A stretch of 44,137 nucleotides of DNA from Candidatus Nomurabacteria bacterium. Lineage in GTDB: Bacteria > Patescibacteriota > Minisyncoccia > Phycocordibacterales > UBA9973. The notes under the pieces were generated by a model. The model searched no databases. It was not told where the DNA came from and was given only the letters and a program-made list of their open reading frames with translations. Below are positions 25,347-33,852 of this stretch, in pieces. Position 1 is the first letter of the stretch, and every line of letters begins with the position of its first letter. The stretch covers positions 1 through 44,137 of the forward strand of contig JAPLXO010000001.1 in the NCBI GenBank assembly GCA_026396065.1. The letters run 5' to 3'. The translations under genes and the position numbers were made by a program.

Positions 25347-26594
25347 CTAGACAAGCTTGAGACACTTTTCGGCCACCTTATAGGCTTCCCCTGCTCCCAT
25401 AGTCACAAAGATGTCGTCTTTGGAGAAAGTATTGCCAGAAACATAGGCTTCAGCTAATTCAAAACTGTCAAAAGCGAGGACTGATTGTCCATTTTTGTTT
25501 ATCGCCTCAGCCAAGATACCACTTGAGACCTCTGGATCAGGAGCTTCACGAGCAAAGTATATCGGCAAGAGTAAAACCTCGTCAGCTAGGCCAAAGCTTT
25601 CAGAGAATTCTTTAAAAAGAGCTTTAGTGCGACTATAAAGGTGAGGCTGGAATAGGACGGTTATTTTTTTAGATCCCTTAGGGTAGATCTCTCGAAGTGC
25701 CTGAAGGCTGGCTCTGATCTCTGTCGGGTGGTGAGCATAATCATCATAAACTATCGTACCGGTTTCTGTCACCCCCTTCTTCTCGAGTCTACGCCAAGTG
25801 CCGGAAAAACTCGCCAGAGTTTTTCCGGCTTCTTCCAAATTAATCCCTAGCATATCTGCCACAGCCAAAGCTGATGCCGCATTCATACGATTGTGCTCAC
25901 CTAATACAGCAAGCTTTGGCACTTTTTCTAAATATTTAGAATAATCTTTTATATGATTTTGGCTTTGTGAGATAAATATATCAAATGCTTCCTGTATATC
26001 AGCCAAGTCCTTATAACAATCCAAATGGTCTGCTTCTATGTTTGTGATCACACTTATAAATGGGTGAAAGTTAAGCATATGGCGATTATACTCATCTGCT
26101 TCTACAACTAAATATTCACTTTCCCCTTTTCTAAAATTACTTCCGAATTTCTTCACAAAAGATCCGACTATCACAGTAGGATCTAGCCCAGCATCTACCA
26201 TAATATCTGCTACCATTGCAGTCGTAGTAGTTTTTCCATGAGTTCCAGAAATTGCTATCACTTTATATGCTTTTGCAAATTCACCAAGAGCTTCAAAATA
26301 TGATAGAACTGGTTTACCTGTCGCTTTCGCATTTTCTAAAATTTCTGGACCTCTATAAATCCATGCATCACTATAAATATATAAATCTGCTTCAGGTAAA
26401 ACGCTGAAATTTTTCTGCAGAAAAATTTCAGCACCTAGCTCGCGAAGTGGCTCCAAAGTCTTTGGGCTCTCTTCATCATTCACACCCGAAACTTCTATCC
26501 CTCGAGATATGACCATTTTGGCCAAAGCCGAAATACCAATACCGCCAATACCTACGAAGAATACCTTTTTAATTTTATTAAGATCTATTTCCAT
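25347..26594 (-). CDS. murC: UDP-N-acetylmuramate--L-alanine ligase
   Basis: 415 residues, shorter than the usual about 460-490. UDP-binding VGIGGIGISALAKM at the N-terminus, ATP loop ISGTHGKTTTTAMV (about 115-128), central EADEYNRHMLNFHP and DDYAHHPTEIRASL (about 289). Adds L-Ala to UDP-MurNAc in the cytoplasm. Last of three mur genes, 4 nt after murD. G+C is higher (sampled about 45%) than in murD/murE. Confidence 0.95.
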   Translation of the reverse strand: MEIDLNKIKKVFFVGIGGIGISALAKMVISRGIEVSGVNDEESPKTLEPLRELGAEIFLQKNFSVLPEADLYIYSDAWIYRGPEILENAKATGKPVLSYFEALGEFAKAYKVIAISGTHGKTTTTAMVADIMVDAGLDPTVIVGSFVKKFGSNFRKGESEYLVVEADEYNRHMLNFHPFISVITNIEADHLDCYKDLADIQEAFDIFISQSQNHIKDYSKYLEKVPKLAVLGEHNRMNAASALAVADMLGINLEEAGKTLASFSGTWRRLEKKGVTETGTIVYDDYAHHPTEIRASLQALREIYPKGSKKITVLFQPHLYSRTKALFKEFSESFGLADEVLLLPIYFAREAPDPEVSSGILAEAINKNGQSVLAFDSFELAEAYVSGNTFSKDDIFVTMGAGEAYKVAEKCLKLV

Positions 26595-26598
26595 TATT

Positions 26599-27948
26599 TT
26601 ATTTCAAACCTTTAACTATTTTCATAAATAAATCATTGCGCTCGTATTCATTATTAAACATGCCAAAAGATGTAAAGGCTGGAGAAAATAGAATTATGTC
26701 ACCTTTTTTAGCAGAAGCTAGAGCTTTTTTTATTACATCTTTAAAATCTATACCGATTTGATTTGTTATTTTTAACTTGTAATTTTTCAACAAAACATCA
26801 GTCCCCGTTCCCGGTATCAAAACTATGGATTTACAATTCTTATTTACAACTTTCACAAAATTAGTTAAATCTAATTTTTTATCTGCCCCACCGCATATTA
26901 AGATAATGTTTTTCTTTGTACTCTTCAAAGCTTCAATACCTGCAATAGTGGCTTCTGGAGTAGTAGCATTATTATCGTTATATATTTTTATGCCTTTATA
27001 TGTTTTCAATAATTGTAAACGCCCTTCAAGGTCTTTGAAATTAGCTACGGCTTTTTTAATTTTATTTTCTGATATACCTAGATTTTTCGCCACCGCCACA
27101 GCACAAGTCAAGTTCTCCTTATGATGTTCTCCTGGAACATTGAATTTCCAATTTAAAACATCTTTTTTATTAATGACGATAAGCTTTGATTTAGTATCAG
27201 TTTTCTTTATAAACTTTTTCATATCAGGGCGAATTATTAAGAAATCACTCTTATTTTGGTATTTAAAAATATTTGCTTTATCAGCAAAATAATCATGCAT
27301 ACTATTTTTGTAATAATTCATATGATCAGGCATAAAAGAAGTGAAGACGGAAATATGAGGAGAAATTCCTGCATCGCCGAAGCCTTGTAATTGCCATGAA
27401 TCAAGCTCGCACACTAGTATACTTCCATCTTTAACTTTCTTCAAAAGTGGTAATGTCGCTACTCCACGCAAATTCCCTCCGACAAATACATTTCTCTTTA
27501 AAGCCTTTTCATTATTTTTCAAAATCTCATATATTAAAGTAGTGGTCATAGACTTACCACGAGTACCCGTCACACCGATAACAGTCACCTCTGGTGCACA
27601 TTTTGCAAAGAGTGACACATCCATCTCTATAGGGATATTATTCTTCCTTGCTTCATTTATATAAATAGAATCGAGAGGCACACCGGCAGACTTAATAATC
27701 ATATCTCGGTTTCGGAAATCTTCTAGTCTATGCTCTCCTAATACAAATTTTATTTTTTGAAACTTTTCCAAAGCTTTTACAGAAGTAGCCAATTGTTCTT
27801 TAGTCTTTAAATCAGTCACTATCAAATCAGCTCCACATTCTGCTAGAAATTTCGTAAGCCCTAGTCCACGCCCCAAAAGGCCAAGTCCCATCACTGTTAT
27901 CTTTTTATTTTGAAAATATTGTTTGTAATCTATATTTTTTTCTTGCAT
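26599..27948 (-). CDS. murD: UDP-N-acetylmuramoyl-L-alanine--D-glutamate ligase
   Basis: 449 residues. MGLGLLGRGLGLTKFLAECGADLIVTDLK is the UDP-binding domain. The ATP loop is VTGTRGKSMTT, with Arg-Gly-Lys-Ser in place of the usual Asn-Gly-Lys-Thr. NDNNATTPEATIAGIEAL and ILICGGADKKLDL follow. Adds D-Glu. Starts 1 nt after the murE stop. Confidence 0.93.
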   Translation of the reverse strand: MQEKNIDYKQYFQNKKITVMGLGLLGRGLGLTKFLAECGADLIVTDLKTKEQLATSVKALEKFQKIKFVLGEHRLEDFRNRDMIIKSAGVPLDSIYINEARKNNIPIEMDVSLFAKCAPEVTVIGVTGTRGKSMTTTLIYEILKNNEKALKRNVFVGGNLRGVATLPLLKKVKDGSILVCELDSWQLQGFGDAGISPHISVFTSFMPDHMNYYKNSMHDYFADKANIFKYQNKSDFLIIRPDMKKFIKKTDTKSKLIVINKKDVLNWKFNVPGEHHKENLTCAVAVAKNLGISENKIKKAVANFKDLEGRLQLLKTYKGIKIYNDNNATTPEATIAGIEALKSTKKNIILICGGADKKLDLTNFVKVVNKNCKSIVLIPGTGTDVLLKNYKLKITNQIGIDFKDVIKKALASAKKGDIILFSPAFTSFGMFNNEYERNDLFMKIVKGLK

Positions 27949-27949
27949 C

Positions 27950-29176
27950 TTATTTTAAAGCTTGTTTTAATTTCTCCATATCATTCCAAGGATGTTTCAC
28001 TCCTTTAATTTCTAAATAACCTTCATGGCCTTTACCTAAAAGTAAAACAACATCTCCACTTCTTGCAATTTTACATGCTTCATTTATAGCATCAGTCCTA
28101 TCAATAATAATTTTTATTTTAGCGACTTCACTCATAGAAAGATCAGTGCGCATCATTTCAATTATTTTTTGTGGATTTTCACTTCTAGGATTGTCTGATG
28201 TAAATATTGAAATATCTGATAATTCAGCACTTATTTTACCCATAATTCGACGTTTTAATGGATCTCTATCACCACCACAACCAAAAACAGAAATTACCTT
28301 GCCTCCTTCTGGCAAAATATCCCTAGTGGTTAAGATTATTTTTTCTAATGCATCTGGTGTGTGAGCAAAATCTACTACACCTAGTACTTTATTTTCAGAA
28401 GTAAAATATTCAAATCTACCAACTGGTGGAAGAATGGTGGCAAGTTTTTTTATAACTTCCTCTTGATTAAAACCTAGAAGAATAGATGTAGAATAAACAG
28501 CTAAAATATTATATGCATTAAATTTTCCAATAAGTGAGGAATTTATTTCTTTTTCACTTACATATATTTGAATACCAGAAAAACCAAGCTTCACAATTTC
28601 TCCAGAAAAATCTTCTTTTCCAGAAAAACCATAAGTGATTTTTTTAGCTTTTGTATCTGTAATCATTGCAATACCATGCAAATCATCAGCATTAGATAAA
28701 GCAAAAGCACTTTTAGGTAAAGAATCGAAAAAAGTTTTTTTTGCTAAAAAATATCTTTCAAAAGTTTTATGATAGTCTAAGTGGTCATGAGTAAGATTTG
28801 TAAAAATCCCTCCTACAAAATGAATTCCTGCAATGCGTTTCTGGTCTATTGCATGAGAACTCACTTCCATAAATACATACTCGCATCCTTTTTCTGCCAT
28901 TTCTTTTAAAAGCTTATTTAGGGCTATTGGACCAGGTGTGGTATGTGTAGATGGCCTACTTTCATCCACTAAAATATTTTCAACCGTACCGATAAGACCT
29001 GCTTTGTAACCCAAAGCAGTCGTTAAACGATAAAGCATCGTAGCCGTCGTCGTCTTACCATTTGTACCAGTGACTCCAATAATTTTCAATTTACTAGATG
29101 GATTACCGTAAAAATGCGCACCAACCAAAGATGCTATCACTCGTCTCTTAATCTTCAAGTTTTTTAATAAATTCAC
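27950..29176 (-). CDS. murE: UDP-MurNAc-tripeptide synthetase, DAP type, lacking the usual N-terminal domain
   Basis: 408 residues, about 80-90 short at the N-terminus: the ATP loop IIGVTGTNGKTTTATM is already at residue about 33. EVSSHAIDQKRI, THDHLDYHKTFE and the substrate motif TSDNPRSENP are kept. DNPR is the meso-diaminopimelate signature. Start is GTG (29174-29176), fixed by an extended -10 exactly 6 nt before it, so the short protein seems genuine. DapD, a DAP-pathway enzyme, is encoded just upstream. Confidence 0.92.
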   Translation of the reverse strand: MNLLKNLKIKRRVIASLVGAHFYGNPSSKLKIIGVTGTNGKTTTATMLYRLTTALGYKAGLIGTVENILVDESRPSTHTTPGPIALNKLLKEMAEKGCEYVFMEVSSHAIDQKRIAGIHFVGGIFTNLTHDHLDYHKTFERYFLAKKTFFDSLPKSAFALSNADDLHGIAMITDTKAKKITYGFSGKEDFSGEIVKLGFSGIQIYVSEKEINSSLIGKFNAYNILAVYSTSILLGFNQEEVIKKLATILPPVGRFEYFTSENKVLGVVDFAHTPDALEKIILTTRDILPEGGKVISVFGCGGDRDPLKRRIMGKISAELSDISIFTSDNPRSENPQKIIEMMRTDLSMSEVAKIKIIIDRTDAINEACKIARSGDVVLLLGKGHEGYLEIKGVKHPWNDMEKLKQALK

Positions 29177-29182
29177 CTTTTT

Positions 29183-29191
29183 ATAATAGCA
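29183..29191 (-). promoter_or_regulatory. Leaderless extended -10 promoter of the murE-murD-murC unit
   Basis: Minus strand TGC-TATTAT, six nt, then the GTG start codon. No good -35. Confidence 0.5.
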
Positions 29192-29203
29192 GAAAAAGAC
29201 AAT

Positions 29204-29236
29204 AAAAAAAATGCCCCGTATCTCTACGAAGCATTT
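29204..29236 (-). terminator. Terminator of dapD
   Basis: Nine-pair stem TGCTTCGTA/TACGGGGCA (two G-U pairs), 4-nt loop, followed by T8 on the minus strand. Confidence 0.7.
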
Positions 29237-29256
29237 TATTATTAAAATTTATCTAC

Positions 29257-30501
29257 CTAACCACCAGCATGAAGTGCTGGGTTTAGTTCTGCTTTGTTGC
29301 CTTTATGAATTACCTCAAGCTGGCCAGAAGCATTTCTTCGAAAAGTAATATTATCTATTCCAGAAAAATCTATTGCTTTACGAAGCGTGTCTTTTGTTGC
29401 TGAAACTTCCATAAAGGGAGTATTTGCAGTAAAACATACTCCAGTTGATACAACACAATTGTTACCCAATGGAATTCCACATTCTGCGAGAGCACCAATA
29501 AGACAATCTTTTCCAGCAGATAATACTAATGTATTTCCTCCTGAAAGCGTTCCCAAGAAACCAGCACCCTTTCCAACATCAGTGCCATCACCAATAGTAA
29601 CTCCAGCAGTAATAGTACCTTCTACCATAGCCTTTCCTAAAGTTCCTGCATTAAAGTTTACAAAACCGTATGGCATTATCGTTGTACCAGGACTCAGGTA
29701 TGCTCCAAGTCTTGCAGAAAGCGGATTCATAATTCTTACTCCTTCAGGAATTGGAGCTCCAAAAAATAATGGTGGAAATTTATCTACCAAAATTTGTAAA
29801 GAATTAAATTCTCCAGACATCCATTTTGTTTTGTTATACTCTTCTGGAGTAAATACTCCGTTAGAAGTCCACACTAATGTAGGCAATGTGCTAAATACTT
29901 TTTCAAGATTCAGAACATTTGGTTTGTATTTCAGTCTGGAAATAAGTGCCAGTCTGAAATGTGCATCTGCGATATTTTGTATCGGTTGTGTAGTTAAAAA
30001 CTCTTCTTTGTGATAAAAAATCACGCTGAAAGAATTAATATTTTCAGAAGAACTCTTTGAAAAAGATTGCAGCGCTTCTACATTTTCATGACGTTTTGTG
30101 TCGTCTTCTACGAACATGTGAAAATAACTACTCAGTATGTCCATACTTATTTTAGTCGAAAATTCTTTATAACAGAATGGTGTTTTTTCACCCATTTCTA
30201 TATTAAAGAATTCCAATAATGCAGATGCAGTTCCGAAATTTCTATCTTTTTCGTTAATTGCCACATTCACACTAAGCCATCTTGTCGCCAAGGTATTCTT
30301 TTTAGAATCCTTGTAATTTACACCTATACCAAAAGCAAAAGGCATTTCGTGTTTTTCCTGATATTCTTTGGAAAAAATTCCGAATTCCTCTTTGTTATTG
30401 ATAAGGCGATCTGTATTTTCGTTTCCCACGTTATTTATTTTTATTATTTTTTTTAATAGAAAATATTTTCTAGTCTTTTTTTGACTCCAGAGTCTTTTCA
30501 T
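29257..30501 (-). CDS. dapD: Tetrahydrodipicolinate N-succinyltransferase-like, left-handed beta-helix
   Basis: 414 residues, the long DapD form. The N-terminal about 220 residues are poorly conserved. The C-terminal hexapeptide-repeat helix is FNAGTLGKAMVEGTITAGVTIGDGTDVGKGAGFLGTLSGGN, then ECGIPLGNNCVVSTGVCFTANTP. Makes N-succinyl-2-amino-6-oxopimelate in the DAP branch. Upstream neighbour of DAP-type murE. AAAGGA five nt before the ATG is one of very few SD-like strings in the window. Confidence 0.8.
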   Translation of the reverse strand: MKRLWSQKKTRKYFLLKKIIKINNVGNENTDRLINNKEEFGIFSKEYQEKHEMPFAFGIGVNYKDSKKNTLATRWLSVNVAINEKDRNFGTASALLEFFNIEMGEKTPFCYKEFSTKISMDILSSYFHMFVEDDTKRHENVEALQSFSKSSSENINSFSVIFYHKEEFLTTQPIQNIADAHFRLALISRLKYKPNVLNLEKVFSTLPTLVWTSNGVFTPEEYNKTKWMSGEFNSLQILVDKFPPLFFGAPIPEGVRIMNPLSARLGAYLSPGTTIMPYGFVNFNAGTLGKAMVEGTITAGVTIGDGTDVGKGAGFLGTLSGGNTLVLSAGKDCLIGALAECGIPLGNNCVVSTGVCFTANTPFMEVSATKDTLRKAIDFSGIDNITFRRNASGQLEVIHKGNKAELNPALHAGG

Positions 30502-30695
30502 CTGGTCCTTTCGTAACGGAATGGCTGATTGGTTACAGCAACGGTTGTTTCTAATTAAATATATTTAAAAGAGCAACATTTAAAGAACTTAGTGATATTA
30601 TTAAATTCACTAAATGTTGCTCTTATTAATAAATAATCTAAATGTCAAAGAGTGTAACTTTTCTTAAAAGTACTATAAAAAATAGTAAAAGTCAA
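30502..30695 (-). promoter_or_regulatory. Promoter and stem-loop leader of dapD
   Basis: Minus strand TTGACT, 17 nt, TACTTT (30667-30695). The leader has a 14-bp perfect stem AAGAGCAACATTTA/TAAATGTTGCTCTT (30569-30582 with 30611-30624). An inner TTAGTGA/TCACTAA pairing partly competes with it. A second GTAAC/GTTAC hairpin ends next to the AAAGGA before the ATG. Confidence 0.55.
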
Positions 30696-30707
30696 TAACT
30701 AGGATTT

Positions 30708-33164
30708 TTATTGCCCGTGGCACTTTTTATATTTTTTTCCACTTCCACAAGGACAAGGATCATTGCGACCAATTTCTTTTTCTGAAAATTCATTTGGTTC
30801 AGTATGATTTTCAATAAATTTTTGTTCTGGTTGATCAAGAGTCACCTCGAGGGTTGGATTTTGAGCAGTTTCGTTCATATTTTGAACTAGAGAAATTACT
30901 TGATCTTTAAATGATTCTTCCATTTCACGAAACATTTTAAGTCCTTCTTTTTTATATTCCACAATTGGTTCACGTTGACCATAAGCACGGAGATTTACGG
31001 AAGAACGAAGATAGTCCATGGATTCAATATGTTCCATCCAAAGTGTATCTGTAGTATATAGTGCAATTCGGCGAACATTTTCCAAAAATGCATCCTCGCC
31101 AATTTTTGACATTTTATCTTCAATAATTTTTTCAACTTCTGGTATACCTAAAGATATTTGTCCGAGTAAACTTTTAATTTCTTCTTTTCCTCCTTTCATC
31201 ATCTCTTGTCTTCTAGCATAGATAGTCTGACGCTGACGATTCATAACATCATCATATTCCAAAGTATTTTTTCTAGAATCAAAATGAAATCCTTCGATTT
31301 TTGCTTGTGCACCTTCCAAGGTTCGTGAAATAAATTTATTTTCAATTGGCTGATCTTCGGGAATTCCAAAACGTCCCATCATACTTTTAATTCTTTCTGC
31401 TCCGAAGACACGCATCAAATCATCTTCAAGAGAAACAAAAAATTGTGTTGCTCCTGGGTCACCTTGTCTTCCAGAACGTCCACGAAGCTGGTTGTCTATT
31501 CTACGTGCTTCATGACGCTCAGTTCCAAGAACAAAAAGACCACCTACGCTTTTTACTTTTTCATATTCTTCTTTAGATGCAGGATTACCACCTAGCTTGA
31601 TGTCGATTCCACGCCCCGCCATATTTGTAGCAATAGTGACTCCTCCCCACTTTCCTGCTTGAGCTATTATTTCTCCTTCTTTCTCATGATTTTTAGCATT
31701 AAGTATTGTATGTTGCACTCCTTCTTGTTTTAAATAAGCAGAAAGTAATTCATTTTTCTCAATTGAAATAGTACCAATCAATACTGGCTGACCTTTTACA
31801 TTCAATTCTTTTATTTTCTTTGCAATTGCTTGAAATTTTCCTTTCTCTGTTTGAAAAATAACATCGCCATTATCAATACGCATAACAGGGCGATGAGTTG
31901 GTATTACAATAACATCTAAACCATAAACTTTTAAAAATTCTTCAGATGAAGTCTCAGCTGTTCCTGTCATACCTGAAAGCTTTTCGTAAAATCTAAAATA
32001 ATTTTGGAATGTAATAGAACCGGATGAGCGAGTTTCTTTTTCAATCTTTACTCCTTCTTTAGCTTCTATTGCTTGGTGTATTCCTTCACTCCAACGACGT
32101 CCTGGCTGAAGTCTGCCAGTAAATGGATCTACTATAATAACTTCACCTTCTTTAACCACATAATCTTTATCTTTTTCAAAAACTGCTTGTGCTTTCACTG
32201 CAGTTTCTAAATGATGCACATATTTTATTCCCTTTTCTGTATAAATATTTGAAATTCCGAGCAAGTCTTCTGCTTTATTAATACCAACATCAGTCAAACT
32301 AATAGCTTTAAGCTTTTCATCTACAGTATAATCAAGATCTTTTTTTAATTTTTTTGCAATTTCTGAAAACTTAACATAAAAATCTTCTGAATCTCCAGAT
32401 GGAGAAGAAATAATGAGCGGTGTACGAGCCTCATCTATCAAAATAGAGTCTACCTCATCTACTACAGCAAAATAATGTCCACGTTGTGTGAGTTGTGAAA
32501 TATGTGTAGCTAAATTGTCACGCAAATAATCGAAACCATATTCATGGTTTGTACCATAAGTGATATCTGCATTATAAGCTTCTGCCCTAGAACATGGTTT
32601 TAAAAATTCATATAATATTTTAAATTCAGACTGAACTATTTCATCTTTATTTTCTTTGTGTGCAGGATCATACAAATAAGAAACATTTTGTGAATTTATC
32701 ACACCGACAGAAAGACCAAGAAAATTGTAAATTTGCCCCATGCGTACAGAGTCACGACGAGCGAGATAATCGTTCACAGTTACAACGTGTACACCCTTTC
32801 CAGCAAGTGCATTTAAATAAACAGGCAAAGTAGCGACATTTGTCTTACCTTCTCCTGTCTTCATCTCAGCTATTTTTCCTGAATGCAAAGCCAAACCTCC
32901 TATAAGCTGTACATCATATACACGTTCGTTTAGACATCTTTTACCAGCTTCGCGAACTAAAGCAAAAGCTTCTGGTAAAATAGAATCCGAATGCTCACCT
33001 TTAGCAATTCTTTCTTTAAATTCAAGGGTCTTTTTAGGAAAATCTTCATCTTTCAACACTGAAATACCAGCCTCTAGCTCATTTATACTATTTATTATAC
33101 CGCCAGCACTCTTTATAAATTTAGAGCTAGCGTCACCAAATATATTTTTAAATCCAAATGCCAT
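30708..33164 (-). CDS. secA: Preprotein translocase ATPase SecA
   Basis: 818 residues, a little shorter than the about 850-900 norm. Walker A in MKTGEGKTNVATLP (about 101-114), DEVDSILIDEARTPLI (DEAD-like box), helicase motif GTERHEARRIDNQLRGRSGRQGDPG, and the C-terminal zinc SEC-C motif CPCGSGKKYKKCHGQ. Drives secretion through SecYEG. Single gene; the -10 ends 7 nt before the ATG, so leaderless. Confidence 0.97.
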   Translation of the reverse strand: MAFGFKNIFGDASSKFIKSAGGIINSINELEAGISVLKDEDFPKKTLEFKERIAKGEHSDSILPEAFALVREAGKRCLNERVYDVQLIGGLALHSGKIAEMKTGEGKTNVATLPVYLNALAGKGVHVVTVNDYLARRDSVRMGQIYNFLGLSVGVINSQNVSYLYDPAHKENKDEIVQSEFKILYEFLKPCSRAEAYNADITYGTNHEYGFDYLRDNLATHISQLTQRGHYFAVVDEVDSILIDEARTPLIISSPSGDSEDFYVKFSEIAKKLKKDLDYTVDEKLKAISLTDVGINKAEDLLGISNIYTEKGIKYVHHLETAVKAQAVFEKDKDYVVKEGEVIIVDPFTGRLQPGRRWSEGIHQAIEAKEGVKIEKETRSSGSITFQNYFRFYEKLSGMTGTAETSSEEFLKVYGLDVIVIPTHRPVMRIDNGDVIFQTEKGKFQAIAKKIKELNVKGQPVLIGTISIEKNELLSAYLKQEGVQHTILNAKNHEKEGEIIAQAGKWGGVTIATNMAGRGIDIKLGGNPASKEEYEKVKSVGGLFVLGTERHEARRIDNQLRGRSGRQGDPGATQFFVSLEDDLMRVFGAERIKSMMGRFGIPEDQPIENKFISRTLEGAQAKIEGFHFDSRKNTLEYDDVMNRQRQTIYARRQEMMKGGKEEIKSLLGQISLGIPEVEKIIEDKMSKIGEDAFLENVRRIALYTTDTLWMEHIESMDYLRSSVNLRAYGQREPIVEYKKEGLKMFREMEESFKDQVISLVQNMNETAQNPTLEVTLDQPEQKFIENHTEPNEFSEKEIGRNDPCPCGSGKKYKKCHGQ

Positions 33165-33171
33165 AAATTAT

Positions 33172-33180
33172 ATATTACCA
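33172..33180 (-). promoter_or_regulatory. Extended -10 promoter of secA, leaderless
   Basis: Minus strand TGG-TAATAT, 7 nt, ATG. It sits directly after the terminator of the lysine-rich peptide gene. Confidence 0.45.
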
Positions 33181-33183
33181 TAA

Positions 33184-33222
33184 AAACGACAAAATCCCTC
33201 TTGTCGAAACTAAAGGGATTTT
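33184..33222 (-). terminator. Terminator of the lysine-rich peptide gene
   Basis: AAAATCCCT/AGGGATTTT stem followed on the minus strand by TGTCGTTTTT. Confidence 0.65.
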
Positions 33223-33238
33223 GTGTAAAGAGAAAAGA

Positions 33239-33313
33239 TTATTTCTTTCCTTTCTTTGCTGTTTTCTTTGTAGCTTTCTTTGCTACTTTCTTTGCCTTCT
33301 TTTTTGCTGCCAT
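33239..33313 (-). CDS. 24-residue lysine/alanine-rich peptide (not in the ORF track)
   Basis: ATG at 33313 to TAA at 33239: MAAKKKAKKVAKKATKKTAKKGKK. 14 of 24 residues are Lys, the rest mostly Ala/Thr/Gly, like histone H1 or bacterial H1-like (HctA/Hc1, KaiK-type) tails. A dedicated -35/-10 promoter, a hairpin leader and a terminator frame it, which argues that it is expressed. Possible nucleic-acid-binding peptide; function not shown. Confidence 0.6.
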   Translation of the reverse strand: MAAKKKAKKVAKKATKKTAKKGKK

Positions 33314-33450
33314 AAAATTTTTTTTAATTAAATTAAATTTTTAAATAAGTTTTATAATAATAGCGACCTAAGAAAATTAAAAATAATTTTCTTAAAATAT
33401 TTATTATAAAGAACTACTTTAATTATCCCGCATAAAAAATATAATGACAA
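33314..33450 (-). promoter_or_regulatory. Promoter and hairpin leader of the lysine-rich peptide gene
   Basis: Minus strand TTGTCA, 17 nt, GATAAT (33422-33450). The leader of about 100 nt contains a 10-bp perfect stem AAGAAAATTA/TAATTTTCTT (33370-33379 with 33384-33393) with a U4 loop. Confidence 0.55.
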
Positions 33451-33467
33451 TACTTTTTTCACAAAAC

Positions 33468-33476
33468 TGTGGATAA
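33468..33476. other. Perfect DnaA-box-like 9-mer
   Basis: TGTGGATAA (TTATCCACA on the minus strand). Another copy is at 25334-25342. Isolated boxes; no cluster, so not enough to call an origin. Confidence 0.3.
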
Positions 33477-33508
33477 CTTTTAAAAAAATAAAAATTTATT
33501 TTTTTAAA

Positions 33509-33600
33509 CCCAGCACTAAATTTTTCTAAACATTAATAAGTTCATAAAAATAAATTTAAATAATTAAAAATAAAAATTATTTTAAAATTTTAGTGCTGGG
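33509..33600. repeat. 12-bp inverted repeat around a 68-nt A/T-only-like loop
   Basis: CCCAGCACTAAA (33509-33520) and TTTAGTGCTGGG (33589-33600) enclose a nearly pure A/T segment. It lies between the small-RNA terminator and the lysine-rich peptide promoter. Could be a large cruciform or hairpin; no open frame inside. Confidence 0.5.
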
Positions 33601-33611
33601 GTAAAATTAGA

Positions 33612-33749
33612 AATAAAAAAATCGCTTTCACTTGAAGCGAGTCATGGCTAACCTCCAACATATGTGCCTATGTGAGTGCGATGACCCGCTACAGATAAAA
33701 ACGATTCTGTATATAAATATACTTATTTATTTGTATTTAAATTATAGCA
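33612..33749 (-). ncRNA. Candidate structured small RNA with mutually exclusive stems and terminator
   Basis: Minus strand: extended -10 TGC-TATAAT (33741-33749), predicted start near 33734. Hairpin ACAGA/TCTGT comes first, then a long-range stem AGCG-GTCAT type (33681-33690 with 33636-33645). Last is a terminator TCGCTT/AAGCGA (33622-33640) with T7 after it. The 3' arm of the long-range stem shares AGCGA/TCGCT with the terminator stem, so the two are exclusive, as in attenuators. I recognise no known riboswitch. It contains GGAGG-6nt-ATG with a five-codon frame ending in TGA, which may be chance. Confidence 0.5.
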
Positions 33750-33796
33750 TAAGACTAACATTAGCCCCAACCTAAAGATAGCAAAATAGTTGAAAC

Positions 33797-33831
33797 TAAA
33801 AAACGCCCCTTAGAATATAAGGGGCGTTTTA
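33797..33831 (-). terminator. Terminator of the 142-aa gene
   Basis: 12-bp perfect stem AAAACGCCCCTT/AAGGGGCGTTTT, T-rich on both sides. Confidence 0.8.
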
Positions 33832-33852
33832 TTTGTTAATACCTACAGAACT

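Noticed and set aside
33468-33600. Replication origin
   Set aside because: Only one DnaA box here (one more 8 kb away), and no dnaA/dnaN nearby.
33628-33645. GGAGG plus ATG five-codon leader peptide (MTRFK)
   Set aside because: Needs SD recognition and a UGA stop, neither of which is used by other genes here; kept only as part of the RNA candidate.
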